Positions 48,432 to 57,181 of a stretch of 64,000 nucleotides of DNA are shown here, piece by piece (position 1 is the first letter of the stretch; each line of letters begins with the position of its first letter). The translations under genes were made by a program, and so were the position numbers. Location of the stretch: assembly GCA_003116975.1 (NCBI GenBank), contig BGKB01000078.1:186001-250000 (forward strand), written 5' to 3'. The notes below the pieces were generated by a model, which did not search any database, had not been told where the DNA came from, and saw only the letters and a program-made list of their open reading frames with translations. The DNA is from Aurantiochytrium sp. KH105. Taxonomy: Eukaryota > Sar > Bigyra > Thraustochytrida > Thraustochytriidae.

Positions 48432-48522
48432 CGATTTCTTTCGCTGTTTGTACATTTTTTTAAAAAGACAAATCTTGGCCTACAAAGCCAGCCGAGTCGC
48501 GTCTGTGAAAAAGATGAACCGC
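48324..48522 (-). repeat. 42-bp duplicated convergent gene end
   Basis: 48324-48365 and 48481-48522 agree at 34 of 42 positions. On the minus strand they encode RFIFFTDSTQQAS and RFIFFTDATRLAL, each followed by a stop. The first copy overlaps the last codons of the methyltransferase-like gene on the plus strand, and the second forms the end of the zinc protein. Confidence 0.65.
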
Positions 48523-50390
48523 TTTTCTCTGTGAGCGTGTGTTCGCGCATCCGACCTGTCGCTTTCGTAGGCGGCCCCCACAAGTGCGCTGCATTTTGTA
48601 CAACAGACGTCTCGTACGCTAAAGTAGCCCTCTGCGAGGCGTTCCACACGCACACTTGTAGCAAGGCGCACGGCACCTGCTTCCACTGCATTAATGTATA
48701 CCGCGTTTGTCTTGGTGCGGTCTTCCTTGCGCCATGTGCGCCTGGTGCACAAGAGCTGGTCGGCTCGGGTCAACAGCGCATCACAAGAGCCACCTGCAGC
48801 CAACTGTCCACGACAAAGAATATCTTGAAAACGTTGCCTAGCATGCCCGCGGGGTGAGCCCGGTGCCGGTCGCCATCGCAGGTATCGCCCACATAGCGCC
48901 GTCCGCTCGACCGACATTTCACGAATGAGACGACCAGGTCCTGTCTGAACCTCGTCCTCGATGCGAAGTTTGGTTTGTGGGTTCGCATCAAAGACGCCAA
49001 GGGAGATCCGCAGTACGCGTGGCGAACCGTACAACGCTGTCTTGCGAATGATACCTGGGTATCGACACGTGTCAATGGCCGAGTCGGCAGGGCCCGTTTG
49101 CGTCGTGGCGGCCACGGGCCCTGGGTTTTCCTCTGGTTCAGGTTCCAACGCTGGCTCGGTCTCGCTGCGCGTCTGTCGGGCATCAGATGGCTGCGAGCCT
49201 TGTGCTGTTGTATCGCGGGGTTCAGTGAAGTGAACATGAGGTCTTGTTTGTTGCTTTTGCTCGCACTCGGACACTAGCGTGGCGCGTTGGGCATCCGTCA
49301 GCACTTGCGTCCCTCGATGCGCGACCGAGTGAAAGTAGACGCCAAGCTCGCGCTCGCAGCTTGGGCACGAGACGGTCGCCGCCTCGTACGACCAATTGGG
49401 CTGCGTACGAGGTGCAAAGACAAAGACCGGGCCGCGCTGCGCCCTCGTTGCTCGTGCGTAGAGATCGAGGTCACGCTTCGGGTCCGTGTCGACCATGATG
49501 ACACGGGGACCGGTTTGTGCATCACATGTGCGATCGAGAGCTACATCTTGGGGCCGGCAAATGGGCGTGTCGCACGCGGCGCAGCAAAAGACGCCCGCGT
49601 CAGTCGTTCGTGCCCACGGAGCATAGCTTGCCATGCGATCCTCGGTGTGGCGCCGACGTTTCGCAGGAGGAAGAATTCTAGCGTTTTCGACGGCCTTGGA
49701 GAAGATCTCACGTCTCGCTTCATCTGCCGCTTCGAGTGCAGCGCCCATGGCAGTTTGAGCCTCGTCGTTCTCTTGCGCGCGTTGTACACTGAGGCGCCGA
49801 AAGAGTTGCACGAACATGTTTCGAACGGAGTTGCGCATGGCAGGGTTGGCCGCAATGCCTTGCTCTACGTGATTTACAGTTTCTTCTTCCGGCACGACGG
49901 GCGGAAGGCCTGGTGTTTGTGTGCCCAGAGCTTGCGTTGTTGTTCTCAAGGCGTGATCGCCACCAGCTCCTCCTGCATCTTCTCCAGGCTGATGCTGTGC
50001 ATCCATGGTTCGAGATGATTGGGCATTGCGCATGTCGAGATGCGTGCGTTGCGAGACGTTGTCGGCTTGGTTGCTTGCAAACTCAGCGTCACGAATCTCA
50101 GCGTCTGCGTGACCGACTTGCTGGCGGTGGTGTTGGATGTGGTGGCGGTGGAGGTCTTCGTTGTCGTCGGGGTCATTTTCTTCGTCTTCAGAATCATCAT
50201 CGTCCTCGAGTGTCCCTGCCTCGTCTTCCTCGGTTTGCACGCTCACGCACGAGGTGGACGTCTGTATCGCGGCCAAGATGCTGATGCTGTCGCCCCCCTC
50301 GTGCTCCTGCTCGGCGTTGCCGTCCGCGTCCGTGACTGTCAGTTCGCTCTGCGCCTCGGCACGCGCACGCGCCTCCTCGACGCGCTGCAT
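48480..50390 (-). CDS. Tandem Mis18/Yippee/FAM72-like zinc-binding protein
   Basis: The 636-residue protein starts at an ATG at 50390. An acidic N-terminal third (DDDDSEDEENDPDDNED) has a short basic patch. Two related zinc-binding modules follow. The first (about residues 262-360) contains FCCAACDTPIC, a 70-residue spacer, and CPSCERELGVYFHSV. The second (about 505-636) contains CDALLTRADQLLC, then EGYFSVRDVCCTKCSALVG and KRFIFFTD at the extreme C-terminus. The spacing CxxC...CxxCxxxxG and the closing KxFIFF resemble the beta-tent fold shared by Yippee, Mis18, FAM72 and cereblon. Two modules in one chain are unusual. Functions of relatives include centromere licensing and ubiquitin-ligase substrate recognition; which applies here is unknown. 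Confidence 0.65.
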   Translation of the reverse strand: MQRVEEARARAEAQSELTVTDADGNAEQEHEGGDSISILAAIQTSTSCVSVQTEEDEAGTLEDDDDSEDEENDPDDNEDLHRHHIQHHRQQVGHADAEIRDAEFASNQADNVSQRTHLDMRNAQSSRTMDAQHQPGEDAGGAGGDHALRTTTQALGTQTPGLPPVVPEEETVNHVEQGIAANPAMRNSVRNMFVQLFRRLSVQRAQENDEAQTAMGAALEAADEARREIFSKAVENARILPPAKRRRHTEDRMASYAPWARTTDAGVFCCAACDTPICRPQDVALDRTCDAQTGPRVIMVDTDPKRDLDLYARATRAQRGPVFVFAPRTQPNWSYEAATVSCPSCERELGVYFHSVAHRGTQVLTDAQRATLVSECEQKQQTRPHVHFTEPRDTTAQGSQPSDARQTRSETEPALEPEPEENPGPVAATTQTGPADSAIDTCRYPGIIRKTALYGSPRVLRISLGVFDANPQTKLRIEDEVQTGPGRLIREMSVERTALCGRYLRWRPAPGSPRGHARQRFQDILCRGQLAAGGSCDALLTRADQLLCTRRTWRKEDRTKTNAVYINAVEAGAVRLATSVRVERLAEGYFSVRDVCCTKCSALVGAAYESDRSDARTHAHREKRFIFFTDATRLAL

Positions 50391-51356
50391 GCTGATCCTT
50401 GCTGACGATGCTTGCTGCCCACGCCGCTCCTCCCGAGTCCCCCCCTACTCCTCGGCACCTTCCCCGCGCTGCCTCCTCGCCCTCGCCCGCGGCCGGGCGC
50501 TCTCCTCAGACCTCGAGCGCAGCCTCGATGGGTCCTTGCCTGCCGCACCCGGCGCGAGAAAAGCGCTCTCGGCCGCGTGCCGCGTCGCTCTTTTCTCCCT
50601 CGCTGATTGTGACGCAGGAGGCACGCCCGCGCGGAAAAGGCCGATGTTTCTTTCTCCACTGTGAGGCTTTTGCCTCTACATTCTGCGGCAGCGGCGCAAC
50701 TCGAGCTCCTTCTCTTTCCCCTGTTCCCTCCCTCCCCCCTCTCCGCGAGGCGGGCGGGTCCGCGCCGCGCCCGAGTTCCGCGCCCCCGCGAAGCGCGAGC
50801 TCGGCGCGGCGAGCGCGGTTCTGGCTGCGCCGCGGTGTGCGCGAGGGACCAGAACCGCTGCCCCGCGGCACGGGCTTGGACCCGACTGGCCGGATGGCAG
50901 GCGGAGGCTGCGCGCGCGAGAGAGAGAATGTCAGGGTGGGCGGCCGGCTCGCTAGGCTAGGCTGGCTGGATGAATGCAGCAGGGCTGGCTGTGCATGGCG
51001 GGCAAAGGGAACGCGTCCGCGCGGAATGCGAGGTGCTGATAAAATACTCAGAGAGCGTCAGAGAGGGAGAAAAAAGTCCCCGAGGCACACGGGAGGGAAG
51101 GACGCGGGTCGGCAGAGCTCTCGACGTGCTTGCGAAGCAATCAGCCAGTCAGTTAGACAGAGCGTTCCCAGTGGAGACTGCACGCTTCAAGATGATAGAG
51201 TGGCATATTTCAAGGCGGTGAAAGAAAATCAAAGAGCGAAATCATCAAAGGAGACAAAAGGTCATTTCATTCGTGTTATTTGCATGCACACGCGAGAGCC
51301 CAAGCAGACGAACGGCGAGGAAAGAAGGGACGGAAGCCCACGCCGAGAAAAGCAGC
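50391..51356. promoter_or_regulatory. Intergenic region between two minus-strand genes
   Basis: This 966-base gap is GC-rich at the left and A-rich at the right. It is the 5' region of the zinc protein (start 50390) and the 3' region of the CW-finger gene (stop 51357). Short GGCT repeats occur at about 50940-50975. The frame of about 360 codons on the plus strand is an Arg/Ser-rich shadow. Confidence 0.45.
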
Positions 51357-53603
51357 TCAGGACGAGGAAGAAGACTCAGGCTTGCAATAGTACGGAGCCC
51401 CGGGCAGATAACCACCAGCACGTTTCCATGGCTTGGAGATTTTCAGAAGCGAAGTGGGCACGGCGTCTTGATCATCGTCCTCAATGAAGCGCCGCGCCTT
51501 GTCAAGCGCGTCTTCGCCAGGAACTTCGGCGCTGTCAACGGGGCCAGGACTGGCAATATTGACGGCGGTCTTGTTGGCGTGAGAAGCCGAGGCACCAGCA
51601 CCGGGTGAGGAATTCCTCGACGCTGAAGACGATGCCTGCGAAGACGTCGACGACGAAGCAGAGGAAGCCACGGGTCCCGGTGAATGCGTGGCCAAAGGTG
51701 GAAAGGCACTCGGGCCCGGCGAGTCATGAGCGGCGTCGGCATCAGGGTCGCGCAAGAAAAGTCGAGCAAAGGTTGTTTCCGGGATGATGGCAGCCATTGA
51801 AATGCCCTTGAACTTGCGCGAGGAGAGGCTGATGCTCGTGGCGGGCGCAGCTACCAATCCCTTTTCCTGTGCGGTCTTTTTCACGCCCCGGCCACGAACG
51901 TTGCCTCGAGGCACGAAGAGCGAAGACTCGTGATAACGCACGTTGTGAAAGATGTTGGCAGAGGAGTCGTACTTTCCAAAATGGCGGTAATGGTTGACAA
52001 TAAGCTGCCGAAAGTTAGGCGGCGCGTGCCTTTTGCCCTTGACATTGACATGAAGAAAAGGTCCGCCATAGAGATTGACGCCCTCGGGGAGACGGACGAT
52101 GGCGCTCTTGGACTCGCCGTGAGCAGCGGCCTCTTGCTCGGGAGGTTCGTCTGTCTCCTGTGGCACAGAGCAGGAGGCGCGTGTTTTGTCCCAGTAGTTC
52201 ATGTTGCAATACCATTTTTCCGGCAGGGAGGCGACGTCGACGTGCGGGGCCAAGCGACGCCACTGCTGACAGGTCTCGCACATGACCCACTGGGACTGCG
52301 GCTTTGCTTCCGAGTCGGCCACGTCTTTGATCATGTTGTTCTGACCGGCCCTGAAATTTCGGGGTTTTGCGGCGCTCGAGGCTGCATCCGCGCTGGACGC
52401 CTCGTTCTTGCCGCGCTTACCCTTTCCTCCGTTGGCGGCCTTTTTGTGTGCGCGACGGGATGACGAGGCGCGTTCTGCGCTGGACTGGCGCGACATGGGC
52501 CCAGAGGTATTGGACTGGCCGTTTGCAGCTCCGGCGGACCCATCCGCCGTGGCTGCAGAGCCAGCGTCTCCCGCGGCGCTGGGAGGGCCAGCTACACCAT
52601 TTGCGTTGCTACGATGTCTTTTCTTGGACCTCTTTGCGGGCGGCGCGGCCTCGGGTGCCACAGGGGCAGGACTTGCGGCGGCCGAGGAAGATAATTCGTC
52701 TTTTTGCGGGGCATCGCACGAGGCGTATGCTGGTTCCCAGGTATTCATGCGGCAGAACCAGCGTTCTGGCAAATTTTCCTGGTGCTTGCCCGGTGGAATG
52801 TCGCGCCACTTTCCGCACTTGTCGCACTGTACAGAAATGGCGTAGGCGGATGATTGGTCCGCATCGTCTGCGCTCGAGGCGGCGGCAGCGGCCTTGGACG
52901 CTGATGCCTTTTTCGAGCTCGACCTCGAGGTGGAGCGCGGCTTGGCGCCCTGCTCGGGATCGCTGTGTACGGAGGGTGGCGTCTTGGTCCCGAGACCAAG
53001 GCTGTTGTTGTGATGATTGTTCGTGCCGTGAAAGCCGTTCAGAGCCGCCGAGGCATGCTGGTGGTGGTGTTTGTTCGTGTTGTTGTTGTTGATGTTGGTG
53101 GTGTTGAAATTGTTGTTGGAGGTCTTGACGACGTTATTGCGTTTTGATGTTGTGCCAGATTGGGAATCCTCGCGGGATCGCTTGCGGTCGTTTTTATGGG
53201 ATGCAAGGGCAGCCTTGACGTCGGCCATGTGGCCTCCTCGGCCGTTCACGGGCCCGGCACCACCGAGTGCGCCGGGGAGATTCCCTGCGACAGCAAAGGT
53301 TGGTGGTGGTGGTGGTGGTGGTGGTGGTGGGGGCGGAGGTGGGGGCGGTGGCCCAGCCGGTGGCGACCCTGGCTCGGTGCCGGGGTCTGCGTGGACGTTT
53401 CTGCTGCTGTTGCTCCTTCGGCGGCCGGAGCCAGCCGAGCCGCCCGAAGAGCCGCGGCGCAGGGACTGCGCGCCAGCATGGGGGGGCTGTGCTTCGCCGA
53501 CCATGGCTGCCGCCGCGGCGGCCGCAGCGCCGCCATTGGCGGCCGCGCCTGACTCTGGCGCCTCCTGCGCGGTCTTGAGCATGATGCGGCGCAGAGTCGT
53601 CAT
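51357..53603 (-). CDS. Double CW-type zinc-finger protein
   Basis: The protein is 748 residues from the ATG at 53603. Low-complexity Ala, Pro (poly-Pro), Asn and Ser regions at the N-terminus are followed by two CW zinc fingers, which read histone H3 lysine-4 methylation. The first (about 253-302) contains CDKCGKWRDIPPGKHQENLP and WFCRMN; the second (about 438-490) contains CETCQQWRRLAPHVDVASLP and WYCNMNYWD. Both keep the Trp and the four zinc cysteines. A block between about 500 and 630 is dense in conserved-looking residues: GVNLYGGPFLHVNVKGKRHA, NIFHNVRYHESSLFVPRGN, and SSRKFKGISMAAIIPETTFA. I do not recognise this block. Poly-Ser regions separate the parts. A chromatin reader is likely. 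Confidence 0.85.
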   Translation of the reverse strand: MTTLRRIMLKTAQEAPESGAAANGGAAAAAAAAMVGEAQPPHAGAQSLRRGSSGGSAGSGRRRSNSSRNVHADPGTEPGSPPAGPPPPPPPPPPPPPPPPPTFAVAGNLPGALGGAGPVNGRGGHMADVKAALASHKNDRKRSREDSQSGTTSKRNNVVKTSNNNFNTTNINNNNTNKHHHQHASAALNGFHGTNNHHNNSLGLGTKTPPSVHSDPEQGAKPRSTSRSSSKKASASKAAAAASSADDADQSSAYAISVQCDKCGKWRDIPPGKHQENLPERWFCRMNTWEPAYASCDAPQKDELSSSAAASPAPVAPEAAPPAKRSKKRHRSNANGVAGPPSAAGDAGSAATADGSAGAANGQSNTSGPMSRQSSAERASSSRRAHKKAANGGKGKRGKNEASSADAASSAAKPRNFRAGQNNMIKDVADSEAKPQSQWVMCETCQQWRRLAPHVDVASLPEKWYCNMNYWDKTRASCSVPQETDEPPEQEAAAHGESKSAIVRLPEGVNLYGGPFLHVNVKGKRHAPPNFRQLIVNHYRHFGKYDSSANIFHNVRYHESSLFVPRGNVRGRGVKKTAQEKGLVAAPATSISLSSRKFKGISMAAIIPETTFARLFLRDPDADAAHDSPGPSAFPPLATHSPGPVASSASSSTSSQASSSASRNSSPGAGASASHANKTAVNIASPGPVDSAEVPGEDALDKARRFIEDDDQDAVPTSLLKISKPWKRAGGYLPGAPYYCKPESSSSS

Positions 53604-54852
53604 GATCGTTACTGTGGTCTCCTTAGGTCGTCCTCGCGCTGCAGCATGTCCAGACGCCCGACTCTTCTTCTTCTCGCTTCAATTTCGCCTGCGGGCCGGG
53701 CTTCACGACGGGCGTCGCGCGACGCCACGCCACGCCAGCCACGCCGCGACGGACCGGCAGTCAGGCAGGCAGTCGGCCGGCCACAGAGAGACGGAGGGGG
53801 AGAGAGGGAGAGAGAGAGACAAACAGACAACAGACCGACACGCCTGGCTAGTCGCCTGCGCCTTTCTTTCCCTGCTCGACACGTACTCGTCGCCCCTTTT
53901 CTTCTTCTGCTGCTGCTCCGGCTGCTGCCGCCGCTGCTGCTGCTGCTGCTCGCCTCGAGCGCGCAGCAGCTCGCTTTCTCGCGTCTGTTCGCTCGCTCGC
54001 TCGCTTGCCTGCCTCGCTCACTTGCGCGCGCCCGGACGCCGAGAGAAAAGAAGGAAAGAAGCAAAGAAAGAAGGACGCGGGAAACGAGGCGAGAGAGAGA
54101 CAGAGGGAGAGAGAGCTTTGTTAGTCAGGAGGGCGACGGAGTCAGAGAGTGCAAGCAAAGGCCCAGACCGCGCCCACTCTGCTCGCTCGCTGGCTCGCTC
54201 ACTAGCTGGCTGGCTGGCTGGCTGAGACCGCCGGGCCGCGTGCCAGGCCGCTGCTGCCGCGCCCGGTGCTCCCTCTGGCTGGCGGGCGTGCTCGCGGCTC
54301 TTGCCCACCCACCCGCCTCGCAGGAAGCTGAGTCGGGGCGAGGCGAGCTAGCTAACTACTAGCTAACTAGCTGGCTTGGCGACGAGCTGCTACCTCGGCG
54401 AGGTCTCTCTCGCCCGCTCGCTGGCCGACAGGCCCCGTCCGTCAGCCAGCCAACCAGGCAGGTGATTGGCCGCGAAGTCGCCTCGCTCGCGCGCGCGCAG
54501 GTGTGCGGGCTCGCGTCGCGTCGCGTCTCGTCCTTGGCGTCTCGTCCTTGGCGTCTCGACCCGCCGATGATGATGCGATTCGTTTCAAATCGCCTCCGCT
54601 CGATCCGCCTCGAGCGAGGCTCGCTCCTCACGCTCGCGCCTGCGCTCCGCGTCCTCGCGCGCGCCCGGCCAGGCCCTCGCGCTGCCGCCCGCGGCCGCGC
54701 TCCGCTTGCGCAGCGGCTCGCCCGCGGCTGCTCTCGCGCAGGCTCGGCAGCCAGGCCCAGCGAAGGGAGTCTGTCTCGCCTCCCCGCGCCCTCCCTCTTG
54801 TTTCCTTTTCGCCGCCTCACTCTGCGGCTGTTTCCCCGATTCCGCCTTGCGC

Positions 54853-54982
54853 GCGCTTTGCCGCACTTGCGCGCCGCCGCGCAAGTGGGCTATCCGCGCT
54901 TTGCCGCACTTGCGCCGCCGGCCGCCGGCCGCAGCGCGCGGCGCGCATTGTCCACTTGCGGCCGCGGGAGCTCCACTTGCGC
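54853..54982. promoter_or_regulatory. Cluster of five CGCAAGTG-type elements
   Basis: Two minus-strand copies read CGCAAGTGCGGCAAAGCGC (54853-54871 and 54896-54914). One plus copy reads CGCAAGTGGGCTATCCGCG (54880-54898) and partly overlaps the second. A further minus copy is at 54942-54960 (CGCAAGTGGACAATGCGCG). A partial minus copy (GCGCGCAAGTGGAG) lies around 54970-54982. The spacing between cores is between about 20 and 50 bases. Confidence 0.55.
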
Positions 54983-55559
54983 GCGCGCTTCGCGCACTGT
55001 GTGCGCGGCGCCGCCAAGGCGCAACCAGCGCGGCGAGTAACTGGCAGCGAGGGAGACGCAGATCTGATCGATCCCTCGCGCCCGCGCCGCGAGACCGCCG
55101 CCCCGCCTCGCGCGGGGACCCTCGCGCGCCGCTGCGAGGCCGCGGCTCACGCGCGCGGGCGGCGATCCTCGGCGCGCGCGTGCGGCGGGCGCGCGCGAGG
55201 CGGGGCGGAGGGAGCGGGAGGCGAGGGCGCGGAGGCGAGGCTGGCTATGGCTGGCTGGCGCGAGCATGCTTTCTTTCGTTCTTTCTTTCTTTCTTTCTTT
55301 CTTTTTTTCTTTCTTTCTTTCCACCGCGGGGCCTCGGGCCGCGGCAGGAGAGCGCGCGGTACGGCCGTGCCGTGCGGCAGGAGAGCGCGCGGCGGGCGGG
55401 CGCGAGGGAGAGAAGCAGCGCACGCCCGCCTGGCCGTCCGCCCGTCCGCCCGTCCGCCTGCCCGCCCGCCGCGCACCCGGAGCGCCTGCACGCCGCGGCC
55501 GCGCCTGGAGGGCGGCCGGCCGGGCGTCTTGCCTGGCCTCCCTCGCGCGCACCCGCCCC

Positions 55560-55614
55560 GGCAAGTGCGTTATCGCGCCGCGCAAGTGTAGAATGCGCGC
55601 ATTCCGCACTTGCG
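55560..55614. promoter_or_regulatory. Cluster of three CGCAAGTG-type elements
   Basis: GGCAAGTGCGTTATCGCGC begins at 55560, CGCAAGTGTAGAATGCGCG at 55581 and, on the minus strand, CGCAAGTGCGGAATGCGCG runs from 55614 to 55596. The last two overlap at their GCGCG ends as an inverted repeat. Confidence 0.55.
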
Positions 55615-57181
55615 CGCGGAAGGTAGCTGTGTCTACGAGGAGGGGGAGGGGGGTGTTGTAACAGTCGCCGCAAAGAGATCGTTCGGCGCCGCGCCGGGTC
55701 CCGGGGCAGCGCGCCGCCCCGCCTTGGGGTCGCGACCGCGCCTCGTCTCGCCGTGCGCAGCGCACAGGACCCGGCGCGGCGATCTTGGCTCATCTCCTCG
55801 TACTAACAGTATAACACAGTGGGAGAAAAAGGGCATGCGCGACGTCGCGAGGCGAGGCGAGACGCGCGCGGGAGCAAGCTGGACGACCAGGGCGCCGTGG
55901 CCGGCTGCTGCGGCTGCTGCTCTGGCGGATGGAGCTCCGCCGTGCAAACGCTGCCGGCGGCGACACTGGCGCAGGTCTGTCCTGGATGGCAGGCAGGCAG
56001 CTGCAGGCAGGCAGTCATGGAAGCGGTGAAAGTTGTGTGCGCTGCGAGGAGCGCTGAAGGTGGAAAACTTGCTGCCGGCCGGCGCCACGTTTCGCGCTCG
56101 GTAAAAGGCCTAGGCGCTGATCACATTGATGAGTGTGCTGCACTTGGCTTGGCTTGGCTTGGCTTGGCTTGGCTTTGTGGGCTTGGGAAAGGCAGCTCGA
56201 CGCGCCGGGAGCACTTGAGACTGAAAAAGGGTGAAAAGGACCGACGAAAGAGACCGGGAAAGGTGTCTGTTGTTCGGGACGCGCAAGTGTTTCTTGTGTT
56301 ACTTGCATGCTGACGACCAGCGGGGCAGCGTACACAACGTTCCATATGAATGAATAGTTGGTGTACTGTGCCGCTTGATTGGCGCTCTTGCCAGCCAGTC
56401 AACCAACTAGCTTGCCAGCCAGCAGGAAGACTTCTCTTCTCGTTCACTTGATTTATCTTGACCTAAAGACTTGTCTCAACGTTGAAGACCTGTCTTAACG
56501 TGAAGATCTGCCTTGACTTGACTTGACACAAAGGCGTATGGAGTTGTAAGCAGCCTCCGCCTTTACGACCCGGCTCTGCACACGGAATCTTTGCGCAAGT
56601 GCTTGTGACGCGCGGATCCATGAACGAGTGGCCTCGAGTCAGTCAAACGCCAATACTATTTTTCTTTCACTTGTTGTTGGTGAAAAACTTGGTTTCCTTT
56701 GCTTGAAAGTATTCTCGTTCACCTTCGAATCAGGCAGCAACAACCATTGCCTTTCCCATTCTCGCAAAGCTTGAAATGATCTCCTGTTGGTTGGTTGGTT
56801 GGCAATTTCGTCGCCTCGAGGTGCAGACTTCGACTCAACTCGACTTGATTCGACTCGAATTGCTTGCCCTTCTCCCTCCTATCAATTTACTCCTCGTCTT
56901 CCTGCCTGCCCGCCCGCTCTCTCGCCCTCCCGCCTTTCGAGCTCGGCCGGCCCGTCGGAGCTTTTCAGGCTATACCCAATTCAATTTATGGGCCAATTTA
57001 TACTACTACAAGAAAGCACAATTGTGACGACGTGACATACGATACATTTTGCGAGGTCACGGCGTCCGGGCCGGAGAAAAAACCAAGCCAAACCTGCGAA
57101 CCTGCGATTCTTGCTGCATAGACACTCGACCGTCGCCGAGGACGCACGAGACAGTGGCAGCAGTAGCGGTCGCGACAGAGA

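Larger units (their letters stand above)
53604..57181. promoter_or_regulatory. 3.6-kb gene-poor divergent region with CGCAAGTG clusters
   Basis: Nothing with a recognisable domain is found between the CW-finger gene and the OsmC-pirin gene. It is strongly GC-rich. Tracts include GCTC/GCTT runs (54000-54220), a TTCTTTC run at about 55266-55321, and GCGCG blocks. GGCTT repeats (about 56148-56174) and GACTT repeats (about 56510-56526) also occur. Two clusters of the CGCAAGTG element lie at 54853-54982 and 55560-55614. The ORFs reaching about 380 codons on both strands are Ala/Arg/Pro/Cys-rich shadows of the GC composition. A long non-coding transcript is possible but unsupported. Confidence 0.45.

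Noticed and set aside
54503-55765. ORFs of 290-380 codons on both strands in the gene-poor region
   Set aside because: Overlapping frames on both strands share the same biased composition and no domain; expected in about 70-80% GC DNA.
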